A stretch of DNA of 64,000 nt from an uncultured Bacilli bacterium (GCA_910584305.1 CAJTZW010000002.1:62001-126000), one strand, 5' to 3'. Positions 34,754 to 43,244 are shown, numbered from the stretch's first letter. Notes: a model not told the origin generated them from the letters alone. A program made the numbers and translations.

Positions 34754-35081
34754 AGTTATCCTTATTTTTGCTAGATAAATATGTAACTTTCTCTGCAACG
34801 ACTTCAACCACTTGTCTTACAGTTTCATCTTGCTCGATTTTTCTTGTCTTAAGACTTCCTTTTACACCTAGTAAATCTCCCTTGTGACAATACTCTACAG
34901 CATTTTCTGCAATTCCTTTCCATAATGTACATGGAATAAAATCAGTATCATATTCACCATTTATATTTTTATAATTTCTAGGAACAGCCAATGTAATATT
35001 GGCAATCTTATTTCCATTTTCTGTCTCGTTTAATTCGGGATCTCTTACGAGTCTTCCGACCAATACAGTTTGATTTAACAT
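34752..35081 (-). CDS. ssb: Single-stranded DNA-binding protein, short form
   Basis: 109 residues: an OB-fold with the SSB pattern MLNQTVLVGRLVRDPEL, ITLAVPRNYKN, DFIPCTLWKGIAENAVEYCHKGDLLGV and the GSLKTR strand. The long Gly/Pro/Gln linker and the acidic DDDIPF-like tail are missing. It is not between rpsF and rpsR, so it is probably not the main replication SSB; compare SsbB of B. subtilis, which works in competence, or phage and plasmid SSBs. AAAGGAGG precedes the ATG. Confidence 0.9.
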   Translation of the reverse strand: MLNQTVLVGRLVRDPELNETENGNKIANITLAVPRNYKNINGEYDTDFIPCTLWKGIAENAVEYCHKGDLLGVKGSLKTRKIEQDETVRQVVEVVAEKVTYLSSKNKDN

Positions 35082-35187
35082 ATTTTCCTCCTTTCATTTG
35101 CAATATTATCGTAGTTTGTATATTATTACAAATGAATGATTTTTAAAATCTGCTACAAATTATTATCAAAAATTGAAAATCTTCTAC

Positions 35188-35219
35188 AAAAAAATAGAAT
35201 ATCTGTTATTCTATTTTTT
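35188..35219. terminator. Bidirectional terminator
   Basis: Thirteen-base-pair stem AAAAAATAGAATA / TATTCTATTTTTT with a short loop, between the HD-domain gene and ssb. Confidence 0.75.
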
Positions 35220-35260
35220 CATATATATTTATTTGTATTTTCTTAAAATTTCATCATTTA

Positions 35261-35854
35261 TTATAAATTTTCTTTTATCTCTGGGAATAAATCATATAAA
35301 TTATACCCAAGCAAATCGTCAAAATATTTTTTTAATTTATAGCTCTCCTCAATATGGTATTTCGTATTCTCATGAACGCCTTTTCTAATGATAAGATCAA
35401 TCAATCTTTTATCCAGTGTATTGACTACATTAGTGCACATTAAATCACATAAATTGATTATTTTATCGTATATTGTATATTCATAATTTTCTATAAATTC
35501 TTTTTTAAAATTATAATTTTCACTATTTACATTTGGTGTTCCACCAGCCACACAATTAATATCATTATTCAAGTACGAGTGGGTTAAGCAAACATTGGCA
35601 TACTCATTACTGTAGCCTAATTTTTTTATGTATTCATATCCTGTTATTACATGAGATTGCTTCCAATCAAATCTTTTTCCGATATCATGAATATACCCTA
35701 AAGTTGTAGCATAATCTGCATCTAAATGTAATGCCTTCGCAATTATACCCGCCGACTTGCCAACACAGATTGAATGCTCAATCCAATAATCATCTCTTGC
35801 TAACCCACGAGAATTGTTTAATAAAATCCAAGCTTCTTCAATCGTCAATTTCAT
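35261..35854 (-). CDS. HD-domain hydrolase
   Basis: 197 residues. The HD pattern is visible: H in YWIEHSICVG, the HD pair in LGYIHDIGKRF, then H in VITGYEY/CLTHSYL and the late D in KIINLCDLMCTN. HD proteins hydrolyse phosphomonoesters or phosphodiesters of nucleotides and similar compounds. It overlaps the HAD gene by four bases (ATGA) and is the last of three genes (nucleoside hydrolase, HAD, HD), suggesting nucleotide turnover. Exact substrate unknown. Confidence 0.85.
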   Translation of the reverse strand: MKLTIEEAWILLNNSRGLARDDYWIEHSICVGKSAGIIAKALHLDADYATTLGYIHDIGKRFDWKQSHVITGYEYIKKLGYSNEYANVCLTHSYLNNDINCVAGGTPNVNSENYNFKKEFIENYEYTIYDKIINLCDLMCTNVVNTLDKRLIDLIIRKGVHENTKYHIEESYKLKKYFDDLLGYNLYDLFPEIKENL

Positions 35855-36432
35855 TTACTGTAGCTCCTAACCAATTCATATAATTCTTTCCAATCGTTTA
35901 TCATTGGAACATTTAAACTATATCTATAGTTGTATCTAGTTTTAAATAAATAACTCTCTATCCCACTTTTCCTTAAAAGGATGCAATTCATTGGTCTATC
36001 ATCAAACATAATATCTACATTATTTTCTATACACTCTTTGCTTTTATCGATATTATTCTCAGTTAGTATTAATTTATCATAATCAATATCATTATTAACT
36101 AACCAATCTTTGGTTATTTGTTTTGGATTTTTCAATCTTCTAGAATTTCTTCCTGTTATTAAATAAATTTTATTCCCTTCTTCTCTTAATTTGGCTATAT
36201 ATTTTTTAGCATCTTTGACTACTTCTAAATGTTCAGTTATTTGTTGCAAATTATTATCTAGAAATACTTTAATCTCTTCTTTTGTCCAATCAAACATTCC
36301 CTGTGTTATATGTTCTGCAGTTTTATTTGTGATTCCCTTTCCTCTTTTGTTTTTATCTTCTTTTAGGAATTCTTGTAACAGAGCTTTATCTAAATCTGCT
36401 ATCACATTATCTATATCCAATCCTATTGTCAT
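35851..36432 (-). CDS. HAD-superfamily phosphatase, probable 5'-nucleotidase
   Basis: 193 residues. Motif I is GLDIDNVIADLD (nucleophile Asp and acid Asp), motif II is YLITGRNS, and motif IV is DIMFDDRPMN. The C1-cap arrangement and length resemble 5'(3')-deoxyribonucleotidases (NT5C) and NagD-unrelated small HADs. It lies five bases after the nucleoside hydrolase, with GAGGG inside that gene, and overlaps the HD gene. Likely dephosphorylates nucleoside monophosphates before the hydrolase acts; inference from context. Confidence 0.85.
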   Translation of the reverse strand: MTIGLDIDNVIADLDKALLQEFLKEDKNKRGKGITNKTAEHITQGMFDWTKEEIKVFLDNNLQQITEHLEVVKDAKKYIAKLREEGNKIYLITGRNSRRLKNPKQITKDWLVNNDIDYDKLILTENNIDKSKECIENNVDIMFDDRPMNCILLRKSGIESYLFKTRYNYRYSLNVPMINDWKELYELVRSYSK

Positions 36433-36437
36433 ATTGA

Positions 36438-37310
36438 TTACCCTCTCAATTTATTAAATAGATCATTAAATATTTGATTATCATCTAAACTAGATACAAA
36501 ATGTATTTCATGCCTATCTTTTGTTAAAATATATTTAGTAGTTTCATCTATATATGGGCAACTTACTGAAAATGATTTAAACCAATTTTCATTTATTAAA
36601 TATGCAACTACACCTATATCCCATAGTACTTTTCTATTATAATTTTCATCATAGTAGTATTTAGAAACTTCTGCAAAACGATGGTATAAAAAGTTACATA
36701 ACCCATTTTTATCCTTAATATGTTCGTCTAATTCATACAAAGATGTTTTTAAATTTGAAGCAACCCCTACGCATGGAATTATGGTTAGTTTACATTGCGA
36801 TTCCAATACTATTTGTACAGCTTCTAAATCCTTAAAGTTTGTCCCTTTATTGTTATTGTCTAATAAAGTATTTCCACCTAGCCATATGATTTCAATTTTA
36901 GAAATTATTTTAGGTTCAAATTGTATTGCAAGAGCAATATTTGTTAAGGCTGCAATTCCTAATATATAGGTTTTTTCATTTTTTAAAGCAACTTCAATTA
37001 TTTTTTCTACAGCATCATTTTTAGTGTTATATCCATTTGATATATAATCTGAAGCCCCCTTATAAATCTTATTATCACTATTTTCTCCGCACAAATCAAA
37101 TATTTTTATAGCTTCTAAATAGCTGTTTTCAATACCACTATCTTTAGTTGGTAGTCTTTTATTTTGAAATGGCGCTATTGTAATTGCTTCAATGTTGAAT
37201 AACTCTTGTGACTTTAATAGATATGCAACGGCAAATTGATCGTCACACTCATTATAAGTATCTGTATCTAGTATAACATTTTTCTTTTCTCTTTGATTAC
37301 CTATATTCAT
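36438..37310 (-). CDS. Inosine-uridine preferring nucleoside hydrolase family
   Basis: 290 residues. The calcium/ribose-binding N-terminus is NVILDTDTYNECDDQFAV, the family's DTDxxxxDD. Later family features are LGIAALTNIALAI and the C-terminal VLWDIGVVAYLI, whose Asp completes the metal site. These enzymes cut nucleosides to base and ribose. First gene of a three-gene unit with its own promoter. It lacks a signal peptide, so it acts in the cytoplasm. Confidence 0.92.
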   Translation of the reverse strand: MNIGNQREKKNVILDTDTYNECDDQFAVAYLLKSQELFNIEAITIAPFQNKRLPTKDSGIENSYLEAIKIFDLCGENSDNKIYKGASDYISNGYNTKNDAVEKIIEVALKNEKTYILGIAALTNIALAIQFEPKIISKIEIIWLGGNTLLDNNNKGTNFKDLEAVQIVLESQCKLTIIPCVGVASNLKTSLYELDEHIKDKNGLCNFLYHRFAEVSKYYYDENYNRKVLWDIGVVAYLINENWFKSFSVSCPYIDETTKYILTKDRHEIHFVSSLDDNQIFNDLFNKLRG

Positions 37311-37343
37311 AATAATTCACTCCACAACTTATTTTATATAAAC

Positions 37344-37371
37344 ATTATAACATTTTTATTGCAAGTAACAA
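37344..37371 (-). promoter_or_regulatory. Promoter of the nucleoside hydrolase-HAD-HD operon
   Basis: TTGTTA (37371-37366), 16-base spacer, TATAAT (37349-37344), about 35 bases before the nucleoside hydrolase ATG. Confidence 0.55.
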
Positions 37372-37373
37372 AG

Positions 37374-37398
37374 AAAATGTAGTACCTAACTACATTTT
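37374..37398 (-). terminator. Terminator after the Nudix gene
   Basis: AAAATGTAGT / ACTACATTTT perfect ten-base-pair stem overlapping the stop codon of the Nudix gene; separates it from the hydrolase operon. Confidence 0.75.
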
Positions 37399-37986
37399 TG
37401 AATGCTTCATGTATACCTTAATTAAATCTGGGTCATTTTGATTCTCTGGTAATTCATTTAAATCAAAGAATTTCATATTTTTAGATTCATTATCCCATCT
37501 TAATTCTCCAGAATACTTTCTAACGCAATATAACGCTGTATTATTGATTACGACATCTCCATTTGGGTAATCGTTTCGTCTAGATGATCCTGATACTATA
37601 TCAATTAATTCCAAATCTTCTTCATTAACATCTAAATTGGTTTCCTCTTTTATCTCTCTAATTACAGTATCTTGAAATCTTTCACCTAATTCTTGGCACC
37701 CACCTGGTAGACCCCACTTATCTCTATCTGCTCTACTTTGTAATAAAATCTGTCCTTTTTCATTTACAATAATAGCTGCTGCACCATCCTGTAATAAGAC
37801 AAATCTATGTTTAAGGGATCCCATACATAATCTTGTAAATACAGGATAACCTATAACATTACTCAACTCAATGATTTCATCTGCTGATAATGGTTCTATA
37901 ATTTTAACCAATTCTTCATACGACAAATTTCTTTGTTCTTGTGTTGATAAATTTCGTATTCTATTAATTACCTCTTTATTAGACAT
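37390..37986 (-). CDS. Nudix hydrolase, 198 residues
   Basis: N-terminal 65 residues are helical (LSYEELVKIIEPLSADEI), then a Nudix fold. The box GGCQELGERFQDTVIREIKEETN keeps the catalytic REUxEE but has Asn where the last Gly usually is. The N-terminal extension resembles Firmicutes Nudix proteins that act on NADH, ADP-ribose or nucleotides. It is upstream of the nucleoside hydrolase operon but ended by its own terminator and driven by its own promoter at 38155-38183. Confidence 0.9.
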   Translation of the reverse strand: MSNKEVINRIRNLSTQEQRNLSYEELVKIIEPLSADEIIELSNVIGYPVFTRLCMGSLKHRFVLLQDGAAAIIVNEKGQILLQSRADRDKWGLPGGCQELGERFQDTVIREIKEETNLDVNEEDLELIDIVSGSSRRNDYPNGDVVINNTALYCVRKYSGELRWDNESKNMKFFDLNELPENQNDPDLIKVYMKHSKM

Positions 37987-38055
37987 TTTCTCCCTACTTT
38001 CATTAATTTCCTCCGCATTAACCCTATTTTAAAATCTATTTTTCTTCTATGTTTT

Positions 38056-38142
38056 CTAAAAATAGTTTTTTAGAAAAGCTACCACGTCTATCTCTTTTGT
38101 CATTTGTAATGCTTTTTTATATTTACTATCATCGTATCTCAT
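38056..38142 (-). CDS. Possible 28-residue leader ORF
   Basis: Frame MRYDDSKYKKALQMTKEIDV ending in LKNYF. A consensus promoter at 38155-38183 would start transcription about five bases before this ATG, so the message would be nearly leaderless. No ribosome site is present. The frame ends inside an AT-rich inverted repeat (about 38051-38078), and the Nudix gene follows 70 bases later. It may be a regulatory leader peptide or chance. Confidence 0.3.
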   Translation of the reverse strand: MRYDDSKYKKALQMTKEIDVVAFLKNYF

Positions 38143-38154
38143 CGCTTTATTTCT

Positions 38155-38183
38155 ATTATAACATATTAAAAATAGTTTTTCAA
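38155..38183 (-). promoter_or_regulatory. Consensus promoter upstream of the Nudix gene, inside the end of sufB
   Basis: TTGAAA (38183-38178), 17-base spacer, TATAAT (38160-38155). The -35 lies in the final codons of sufB. Confidence 0.65.
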
Positions 38184-39479
38184 TAAATTGTTTAATTCTA
38201 CTGCATATTCCATAGGAAGCTCTTCTCTAAACTTATCAATGAAGCCCATAATAATTAGTTCTTTGGCTTTTTCTTCATTGATTCCCCTACTCATCAGATA
38301 AAATAACTTATCCTTACTGATTTTAGAAACAGTAGCTTCATGTTCAATGAATGAAGTTGGATTGGATACTTTATTAACAGGAATTGTATCGCTTTTAGAA
38401 ATATCATCTACAATTATAGTATCGCATTTTATAGTACTTTCTGAATTAAGTGCATTTTTACTAATATTTACAGTGCCTCTATAAGAAGCATTTCCACCCT
38501 TAGCAGCAATTGATTTACTGATAATATTGCTTACAGTATTGGGTGCTAAATGAATCATTTTAGCTCCTGTATCTTGTATTTGATTATTCGTTGCAACAGC
38601 AATACTAATGCAGTTTCCTTTGGAACCCTTTCCCTTTAAGATACAACAAGGATATTTCATATTCACCTTAGAACCTACATTTCCATCAATCCATTCCATT
38701 AATCCATTTTCTTCTACGATGGCTCTTTTTGTAACTAAATTGTATACATCGCTTGACCAATTTTGAATCGTTGTATATCTACAACTTGCATTTTTCTTTA
38801 CATAAATTTCTACTACGGCGGCATGCAAGCTATCTGAAGTATAGGTTGGTGCTGTACATCCTTCCATATAGTGTAGACTACTTCCCTCATCTACAATGAT
38901 TAAGGTTCTCTCAAATTGTCCCATGTTCTTACTATTGATTCGAAAATAGCTCTGTAAAGGTCTTTCAATATGGGTATTTGGTGGAATATAGATAAATGTT
39001 CCTCCGCTCCATACAGCGCCATTTAAAGCTGTATATTTATTTTCATCATATTTTACCAAATGATTAAAATACTCTTTAAACAAGTCTGGATATTTCTTTA
39101 ATGCTGTATCTGTATCACAAAAGATTACATTTTTATCAATAAGTTCTTTAATCATATTATGATATACAACTTCACTTTCAAACTGCGCTCCTACACCATC
39201 TAAATATTTTCTTTCAGAATCAATAAGCCCAATTTTATCAAATGTGTCTTTAATATCATGGTCCACTAAATCCCAATCGTTTGTTATCTCATCTGTCATT
39301 TTTTTATAATAGTTGATCATATCAAAATCAATAGATAATTTTGGCCCAAATGTGGGGTTTGAAAGTTCTATAAATTTTTTATATGCATTGACTCTAAACT
39401 CTGTCATCCAATTTGGTTCATTTTTTATGTTTGATATTTCCCTAACTTTTTCTTCGTCTATACTTTTTATTACTTTCAT
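38166..39479 (-). CDS. sufB: Fe-S cluster assembly protein SufB
   Basis: 437-residue scaffold of the SUF system. Features: NEPNWMTEFRVNAYKKFI at the start, GAQFESEVVYHN, the right-handed beta helix with RTLIIVDEGSSLHYMEGCTAP, the conserved core RAIVEENGLMEWIDGNVGSKVNMKYP, and the C-terminal GFIDKFREELPMEYAVELNNLL. It is a little shorter than typical SufB (about 465). Driven separately: a hairpin precedes it. SufC and SufD, its obligatory partners in the BC2D complex, are not in the window. Confidence 0.95.
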   Translation of the reverse strand: MKVIKSIDEEKVREISNIKNEPNWMTEFRVNAYKKFIELSNPTFGPKLSIDFDMINYYKKMTDEITNDWDLVDHDIKDTFDKIGLIDSERKYLDGVGAQFESEVVYHNMIKELIDKNVIFCDTDTALKKYPDLFKEYFNHLVKYDENKYTALNGAVWSGGTFIYIPPNTHIERPLQSYFRINSKNMGQFERTLIIVDEGSSLHYMEGCTAPTYTSDSLHAAVVEIYVKKNASCRYTTIQNWSSDVYNLVTKRAIVEENGLMEWIDGNVGSKVNMKYPCCILKGKGSKGNCISIAVATNNQIQDTGAKMIHLAPNTVSNIISKSIAAKGGNASYRGTVNISKNALNSESTIKCDTIIVDDISKSDTIPVNKVSNPTSFIEHEATVSKISKDKLFYLMSRGINEEKAKELIIMGFIDKFREELPMEYAVELNNLLKNYF

Positions 39480-39502
39480 AGAATCACCATATCTATTATA
39501 CT

Positions 39503-39541
39503 AAAAAAAAAGTGATTTTTTTATCTAAAATTCACTTTTTT
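39503..39541 (-). terminator. Terminator between the 222-residue gene and sufB
   Basis: AAAAAAGTGA / TCACTTTTTT stem with a long AT loop; the minus strand continues with T9. Confidence 0.6.
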
Positions 39542-39550
39542 ATTTATTTT

Positions 39551-40219
39551 TTAATCCCTATTTAAAAGATATGAAATTTCTTTTTTCAATCTATATACTT
39601 TTCTCTTTGGCAATTCTAGTGTATCTACTATTGATGTCACATATTCTTGTCCTTGTTCAAAATCTTGTTCCTCTTGTAATCGTCCTATTTCATCTCTTTT
39701 TAATATCCCATATTGTTTTCCTGTTAGAAGCTCTGTTGCAACGGTACTATTTTTATCAAATGTACAGAGACAATTCTTTTTCATTAGAAATTCCAATCTG
39801 CCAATTGTCTTTCCGTTGTAAGAACCACCTGTTTTTTCTAACGATAAATACTCTCCTATTGTCACATGATATATTGTTATTTTACTTTTTCCTATGATTC
39901 CTTTCTCTTTAAATCGACTAATAAGTTTCTGCTTATCAAGATACGGGATAGGAATATCTTCAACTTTCAATGCATATTCTCTATTTTCATTTATGGGTCT
40001 ATCAGTCACAATATGACTATCTTCTATTCTTCCTAACAATGGATACCATTTATTTGTACCAAGCATATCAATTGCTATTTGAAGTTTTTTGTCGATAATA
40101 CAAATACGTGTCTTTGCTACTTTTGGTTCGACAATTGCAATTTTCCCATCTTTCATCTTCTCCCTATCAATATCTTGAATATAGCCTGTTATTACTTGTT
40201 TTACACTATATCTACTCAT
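39551..40219 (-). CDS. Uncharacterised 222-residue protein in the suf region
   Basis: Soluble, mixed alpha/beta protein with many charged residues; pieces such as KTRICIIDKKLQIAIDMLG, KWYPLLGRIEDSHIVTDRPI and GKTIGRLEFLMKKNCLC. It has two cysteines (CLC). The ATG overlaps the stop of the split gene by four bases (ATGA), coupling them. I do not recognise it. Position between sufU and sufB hints at Fe-S or redox work, but the sequence shows nothing to confirm that. Confidence 0.7.
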   Translation of the reverse strand: MSRYSVKQVITGYIQDIDREKMKDGKIAIVEPKVAKTRICIIDKKLQIAIDMLGTNKWYPLLGRIEDSHIVTDRPINENREYALKVEDIPIPYLDKQKLISRFKEKGIIGKSKITIYHVTIGEYLSLEKTGGSYNGKTIGRLEFLMKKNCLCTFDKNSTVATELLTGKQYGILKRDEIGRLQEEQDFEQGQEYVTSIVDTLELPKRKVYRLKKEISYLLNRD

Positions 40220-40642
40220 ACATCCTCACTTCTTCCATATCTTTTTGCTTTTGCTTTTTGAAAATCTATCACATTCTTATTTCCATCTACCTCTTGTTGA
40301 TACCATTCTATTGTGTCTTGATATTGTTTCTTTAATTGCTCAGGCTCCTCCAAAAATTGAATAAAACCCCCCCTCATCTTCCGTTGGAATTTTAGCTCCA
40401 TAATCATAAGTTTCGTATAAATAATATGTATTTAATTCCGTTTCGTTTGAATAATTAAAAATTGGGCATATCTTCCTCTGTGCTAGTGCCACCGCTAAAT
40501 CATCAATTATAATGTCCAAACAGAAAGCCTTTTTAGATTCATCAAATTCAAATAACCTATAATTTCTATCACGAATAATCTTTTTCACCTGCACAAGTAA
40601 GAATAATTTTACTTTTTTCTCAATAAATTCATTTGATTCCAT
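40216..40642 (-). pseudogene. Gene split by a G7 tract (frameshift), about 141 codons if joined
   Basis: Frame 1 from ATG 40642 reads to PTEDEGGFYSIFGGA and stops; frame 2 continues as GGFIQFLEEPEQLKKQYQ to the end at 40216. They meet at seven consecutive G (minus strand; C at 40367-40373). With six G the product would be one protein: helical N-terminus, CLDIIIDDLAVALAQRK middle, glutamine- and lysine-rich tail. The joined form overlaps sufU by 14 bases and the next gene by ATGA, as an intact gene would. Options are phase variation, programmed +1 frameshift, or assembly error. Function unknown. Confidence 0.75.
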
Positions 40643-41057
40643 ACTCTTTCATCACCTTCTCAAAGCCCCACCATGGTAAAAGTGCACATTTCTTCCGATT
40701 TGGTTGTTTATATATATCATCATATGCGACTGCTTGTTCCAATAATTCTTCATCATACTCTTCTTCATTTAGCATTTGATTAAAATTCTTATAGATTTCT
40801 ATAGCTTCTTCTATCGTTTTACCTATTAGGGTATCAATCATAATAGAGGTAGAACTTGTACATATAGCACATGCTTCTCCATCAAATCTAGCATCAACTA
40901 TTTTATTATTATCTATTTTTACCATTAAGTGAATTTCATCAATACATGATTCGTTATTGGTATCTGCTTTTATATATGTATCGTCTTCAATAAGCCCTCT
41001 ATTTCTTGGATTTGAATAATGATCTAGTATAATACTTCGTTTGGTGTTTTGATCCAT
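40629..41057 (-). CDS. sufU: SUF system scaffold/sulfur-transfer protein SufU
   Basis: 142 residues of the IscU/SufU family. The zinc/sulfur-accepting set is present: C38 with D40 (SCIDEI), C63 (EACAIC, with an extra C66), and C124 (KKCALLPW). The N-terminus LDHYSNPRNRGLIED is characteristic. In Firmicutes SufU takes sulfur from SufS. AAAGAGGGATA precedes the ATG. SufS is not encoded nearby. The second residue after C38 is Asp as in active SufU. Confidence 0.94.
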   Translation of the reverse strand: MDQNTKRSIILDHYSNPRNRGLIEDDTYIKADTNNESCIDEIHLMVKIDNNKIVDARFDGEACAICTSSTSIMIDTLIGKTIEEAIEIYKNFNQMLNEEEYDEELLEQAVAYDDIYKQPNRKKCALLPWWGFEKVMKEYGIK

Positions 41058-41165
41058 AGTATCCCTCTTTTCATTCTTATTGTATCACAAATTATAGGTT
41101 CACTCCAAGAATTGATTTCTATTGTACCATATTCTTCAATATTTTTAAAGTCAAAATTTTAATAA

Positions 41166-41188
41166 CTAAAAAAGCCTAGATGGCTTCT
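41166..41188 (-). terminator. Terminator of spoVS
   Basis: AAGCC / GGCTT stem with a TAGAT loop, followed on the minus strand by T6, overlapping the spoVS stop codon. Confidence 0.75.
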
Positions 41189-41436
41189 ACAATTAATTTA
41201 ATCGCGGTTCTTTCTTCTCCTTCAATTACAATGTCTGTGAATGCTGGTATACAGACAAGATTTTTCCCAGAGGGTGCTACAAATCCTCTTGCGATTGCAA
41301 TCGCTTTAATTGCTTGGTTCAAAGCTCCGGCTCCAATTGCCTGTATCTCTACACTCCCTTTTTCACGAAATACATTGGCAAGTGCTCCTGCAACAGAATT
41401 TGGATTTGATTTTGTTCCAACTTTAAGTGTTTCCAT
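41176..41436 (-). CDS. spoVS: Stage V sporulation protein S
   Basis: 86 residues, nearly the full-family consensus: LKVGTKSNPNSVAGALANVF, EIQAIGAGALNQAIKAIAIARGFVAP (in two parts) and CIPAFTDIVIEGEERTAIKL. SpoVS is an Alba-fold nucleic-acid-binding protein; in B. subtilis it affects septation and spore coat assembly, but homologues occur in many non-spore-formers. GAGAGGAAA precedes the ATG, with its own terminator. With the YjcZ-like genes it hints at, but does not prove, sporulation. Confidence 0.97.
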   Translation of the reverse strand: METLKVGTKSNPNSVAGALANVFREKGSVEIQAIGAGALNQAIKAIAIARGFVAPSGKNLVCIPAFTDIVIEGEERTAIKLIVEAI

Positions 41437-41498
41437 ATAATTTATTTCCTCTCTTTCTTACAATAAATTATATGAAAAAAATTATTGGCTATGATAAT

Positions 41499-43244
41499 TT
41501 ATACTATATATTTTCCACATTTAATTCCTTCTTCAGGAGATTTTTCTAACATTTTCTTTTTTATGATGCAAATGGGAATATGGAGTCGTTTACTTTCTTC
41601 TAATACTTTTTTGGTAATATTATCATAACAAATTATATAACTTGGGGTGAGTGCTTTGTATTGGTTACCAACTTTTTGATTATTAATTTGAATTTCGCTA
41701 TAACGTGCAATGCCTGAAAAATTATTGATAATATCTTCTGATTTCATAATTCTATTAACACGATTTGTAGTTTGTTCATTATCGTAATGATCAGTAGAAT
41801 ACACATCACTTTCATTTACGTGACAAATTCGTGGAATATCAAAATAAGCATATCCATAAATATAGCTATCTTCCTTAAATACAATGTTATTTTCATTTGA
41901 AATTAAAGTATAACAATCTCTATTATGAAAAGTTTCTTCTCTGAATGGTGTTTCAAGACATCTAACTAACATTGTATATTCTTTATCCCATAAATCATAA
42001 ACCTCTATTTGATTATTTTCTTTGATAGATTTTACTAAACAATCACTTCTTTCATTCGTTTTAAACAATGCATTATTAATTTCATTATATGATAAATCTT
42101 TTAGCTTTCTTAAATGCATGTAAAAAATTGTATGAATGGACTTATTTTTATACTTGTTATAAAATTCTATTTTTTCTTCATTTGACCATTTTTCAATATT
42201 TAAAATCATCTTATAAATTTCAAGCATAGTATCATCTAACATGCTTTGTTCTAATTTTTCATTGTATTTAATTATTTCTTCAATATTTAATTTTACATTA
42301 TTTAAATTATCTTCAAATAAACCATCTACTACTAATTGACTTAACATATCAGAAGTTTGTTTCTTAGCGAATTCTCCATAAGTAGAAAACTGCGGTTTCA
42401 GTATATTTAACATCTCGTTTTCGCTATCATACCCAGATACGATTTCATCATAATATTTAACTAAATTCTCACGCAGTTTATTGGATGGATTTGTTTGTTC
42501 AACAATATTTAAGTTAGTTCTCATATTCGTAATATTTAGACATTTTATTTTATCAAAATAAGCAGGATCACTTAATATTTCTTTACTAAATTTTATTCCT
42601 TCTTTCGATAGCTCTACAATATCAAAGTTTTTATATATAAATGTAGCACGTTTATCATTTAAAAAGAATCCTTTCTTTGTATCCCTACTAGAATTTTTTA
42701 CAATTTTGGTTAATGTTTTTTCATCACCTATGTTTTGGATCAATTTATTTTGGTCTTCTTGTGATAATATATTTATAAATCTATATACGTTTTTTTCTTC
42801 ATCCAGTTCTAAATCGTGAATTTTTGTCATCAAATGTTCTGCATCTTCATATGTAAGACCACTCATTAGTGAGGAGACTTCATACATATATTTAACGAAA
42901 TATTTAAATAAATCATCATGATGCAACAGTATTTGTAAAGCTTCTTTGGGACTTTTTTCGAATAAAGCTCCAAAGAATATATATCCATGCTCTTTGTTGT
43001 TATTTATATAGTCAATTAATACATTATCTGGAAAAATTACAAATATTTCATTCATATCGATCATTTCAACCAATTTCCGGAAATAATGCCATCGATTTTT
43101 TTCTGACTCTTTTAGGTATGTTTGTAATTTTTTTACTATATTCTCATCTCTATACAATTCTAATCTTTTCTCTTTATCATACCAAGATATTTTAAATAAT
43201 AAATCAAATGCGGACATTGTAATAATATCATCCTTATTTATCAT
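41499..43244 (-). CDS. Large uncharacterised protein, 581 residues
   Basis: Soluble and all-helical through about residue 400, with repeating leucine-rich helices (LSYNEINNALFKTNE near 390), then a mixed C-terminal domain containing GYAYFDIPRICHVNESDVYS, ARYSEIQINNQKVG and PSYIICYDNITKKVLEESKRLHIP. That last part, predicting a strand ending in a Rossmann-like helix, looks like a separate domain. No signal peptide. No known family recognised. The ATG follows GGTGATACT. Single gene between spoVS and the envelope operon. Confidence 0.75.
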   Translation of the reverse strand: MINKDDIITMSAFDLLFKISWYDKEKRLELYRDENIVKKLQTYLKESEKNRWHYFRKLVEMIDMNEIFVIFPDNVLIDYINNNKEHGYIFFGALFEKSPKEALQILLHHDDLFKYFVKYMYEVSSLMSGLTYEDAEHLMTKIHDLELDEEKNVYRFINILSQEDQNKLIQNIGDEKTLTKIVKNSSRDTKKGFFLNDKRATFIYKNFDIVELSKEGIKFSKEILSDPAYFDKIKCLNITNMRTNLNIVEQTNPSNKLRENLVKYYDEIVSGYDSENEMLNILKPQFSTYGEFAKKQTSDMLSQLVVDGLFEDNLNNVKLNIEEIIKYNEKLEQSMLDDTMLEIYKMILNIEKWSNEEKIEFYNKYKNKSIHTIFYMHLRKLKDLSYNEINNALFKTNERSDCLVKSIKENNQIEVYDLWDKEYTMLVRCLETPFREETFHNRDCYTLISNENNIVFKEDSYIYGYAYFDIPRICHVNESDVYSTDHYDNEQTTNRVNRIMKSEDIINNFSGIARYSEIQINNQKVGNQYKALTPSYIICYDNITKKVLEESKRLHIPICIIKKKMLEKSPEEGIKCGKYIV

